This document shows positions 4,844 through 5,912 of a stretch of DNA of 5,912 nt, piece by piece. The DNA is from JBBTUF01 sp038063855 (GTDB taxonomy: Bacteria; Patescibacteriota; Minisyncoccia; Ryanbacterales; GWA2-47-10b). Below the pieces are notes generated by a model that did no database searches, was not told the DNA's origin, and saw nothing but the letters and a program-made list of their open reading frames with translations. The translations under genes were made by a program, and so were the position numbers. How positions within the stretch are numbered: position 1 is the stretch's first letter; the number at the start of each line of letters is the position of its first letter. The stretch covers positions 1 through 5,912 of the forward strand of contig JBBTUF010000013.1 of assembly GCA_038063855.1 (NCBI GenBank), written 5' to 3'.

Positions 4844-5912
4844 ATGTTTCATGCTTTTCGGAAAACAATTTTAGCCTTCTCCGTTCTATTTGTGGTCGCA
4901 TTTTTACTTATTTTTGTGCAATTGTTGCCCGTTCGCAAAGGTAATACTGACCAAAAAACAGAAAATCGTTACCCACAAACAAATATAGGTAAATCCAATG
5001 AACCACAAAAGCCATATGTTGCCATACAGCCAAGTATTTTATTGAAGAAAAATATGCAAGAAAATCCGCAATTGAAAGGAATCTATGATTCTATAGAGGC
5101 ATATCGGCAGACTGCAAGCACTCTTGTAGTCTCCGAGAGCGCTCTAACTTCTAAAATGGAAGAAATGAAGATCGCCAAAAACCTTTTCCCAACGTATTAT
5201 CTTAAGAGTCTCGTAAGTATGCAAGACGGTTTTATTAAGATGGGTTGGATGAAAGAGGAAGACAAGGTAGCATTTACAACCGAACAAAATGTTTTCGATT
5301 TTTTAAAGCGAACTGTAGTTGTAATGGCTGATCATAATGCATATCAAACAAAAGAGGATGTTGAAAGTGCAAAGCGAGCAGTGAATCTTTTCCCCCAGCT
5401 TTGGGCAATGGAACGCCAGCAATATAAAAAGAAAAGCACAATTTTATATCAACCATACTCACCGTCAACACAGGTAAGCATATCTCCAGAGAATAGTGTT
5501 TTTTACAAAACCCATAAAAAATCAATTTTAGATGGTTTTTTCTCAGCGCTTGTTCCTCAAACTGCTCAAGCTCAAGTTAGCCAATATATTGATACATTTG
5601 TAACAATTCCTGATTGCTGGAAAAGTAAAAATGAACAAAACCTTAAAGGTGGCGATAATCTTATGGCGATTTGTTGTAATTGTGGGCTTTGTATTATTCC
5701 TCCATATCGTTATGAATTTGAATACGATTGTGGGGCACCAACTGGCGGGGATTGCGGGGATACTGATTGCAATATTCCCCTTGGTTGTCTTAATGCAACA
5801 TGCGGTCCGCCAAATATGTATAATGCCATTTTTGATGGCCCCTCTGGATATAGAGTTCCTGCGACTGCTGGCTGGGGAGGTGGAATGAACTTTGATTGGA
5901 GCTTTACTTGCG
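4844..5912 (+). CDS. Membrane-anchored surface protein with cysteine-rich C-terminal region (3' partial)
   Basis: The frame is open from the ATG at 4844 to the right edge (356 complete codons, no stop), so the C-terminus is missing. The N-terminus MFHAFRK plus a hydrophobic stretch (about 9-28) is a signal anchor or uncleaved signal peptide. Residues about 70-200 are hydrophilic and mainly helical, with no cysteine. At about 225-243, KKSILDGFFSALVPQTAQA looks like a second, internal signal-peptide-like segment ending AQA. After it the composition changes: cysteines at 258, 277, 278, 280, 283, 296, 304, 309, 315, 320 and 356, including ICCNCGLC and DCGDTDCNIPLGCLNATCG. Such CCNCG and PLGCLNA motifs are ones I recall from exported CPR proteins of unknown function. 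Disulfides or metal binding on the cell surface are plausible inferences. GTG at 4832 or TTG at 4820 are alternative in-frame starts, but ATG gives the most typical N-terminus. It is transcribed away from the T4SS-like operon and probably shares its control region. Confidence 0.85.
   Translation, partial: MFHAFRKTILAFSVLFVVAFLLIFVQLLPVRKGNTDQKTENRYPQTNIGKSNEPQKPYVAIQPSILLKKNMQENPQLKGIYDSIEAYRQTASTLVVSESALTSKMEEMKIAKNLFPTYYLKSLVSMQDGFIKMGWMKEEDKVAFTTEQNVFDFLKRTVVVMADHNAYQTKEDVESAKRAVNLFPQLWAMERQQYKKKSTILYQPYSPSTQVSISPENSVFYKTHKKSILDGFFSALVPQTAQAQVSQYIDTFVTIPDCWKSKNEQNLKGGDNLMAICCNCGLCIIPPYRYEFEYDCGAPTGGDCGDTDCNIPLGCLNATCGPPNMYNAIFDGPSGYRVPATAGWGGGMNFDWSFTC

Noticed and set aside
5631..5888. 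An 85-codon plus-strand frame with ATG and two hydrophobic stretches, overlapping the cysteine-rich region in another frame
   Set aside because: The longer frame from 4844 has motifs familiar from CPR exported proteins, and the hydrophobic look follows from shifting its codons. There is no ribosome site or spacing to suggest a real overprinted gene.

Overview
This window most likely comes from the chromosome of an uncultivated ultra-small bacterium of the Candidate Phyla Radiation (Patescibacteria, Parcubacteria-like). The call rests on recalled protein families. A VirB6/TrbL-like polytopic protein, a secreted four-cysteine protein with a conserved 'TPxxxI...ADE..E.I..LL' C-terminus, and a membrane-anchored protein with one EF-hand-like calcium loop typically sit together in these genomes, near VirB4-type ATPases. 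The DNA is moderately AT-rich. Genes are tightly packed, good Shine-Dalgarno sites are scarce, and no reading frame has an in-frame TGA. Standard stop usage therefore fits, and the recoded TGA of Gracilibacteria/Absconditabacteria is unlikely. No rRNA, tRNA, CRISPR array, insertion sequence or convincing terminator was seen.

Layout. Positions 1-4717 hold a four-gene operon on the minus strand, read from right to left. It comprises (1) a membrane-anchored lipid-free protein with a calcium-type loop, started by TTG at 4717; (2) a secreted VirB5/TrbJ-position protein; (3) a VirB6/TrbL-like membrane protein with a long soluble tail; and (4) a soluble protein with a proline/glutamine-rich linker, cut off by the left edge of the window. 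The junctions are a 1-nt overlap (TAATG), a 2-nt gap and a 4-nt overlap (ATGA), which indicates one transcript and translational coupling. Positions 4718-4843 are a 126-bp divergent intergenic region. From 4844 to the right edge, a plus-strand gene encodes a membrane-anchored protein whose C-terminal part is suddenly cysteine-rich; it is also cut off by the window.

How the genes may work together. The operon looks like part of a cell-envelope type IV secretion or conjugation-derived apparatus, as is widespread in CPR bacteria. It would supply an inner-membrane channel component, a secreted pilus-tip or minor-subunit candidate, an anchored accessory protein and a cytosolic partner. The divergent gene adds a probable surface protein. 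Its control region contains a perfect DnaA-box sequence and a one-mismatch second copy exactly 22 bp away; the perfect copy overlaps the -35 of a plausible promoter that would give a nearly leaderless mRNA. The other notable element is a pair of closely related 17-bp palindromes inside the coding linker of the leftmost gene, read in frame as a TLSV-GSG-TLSV peptide. Functions beyond the VirB6-like assignment are inferences.
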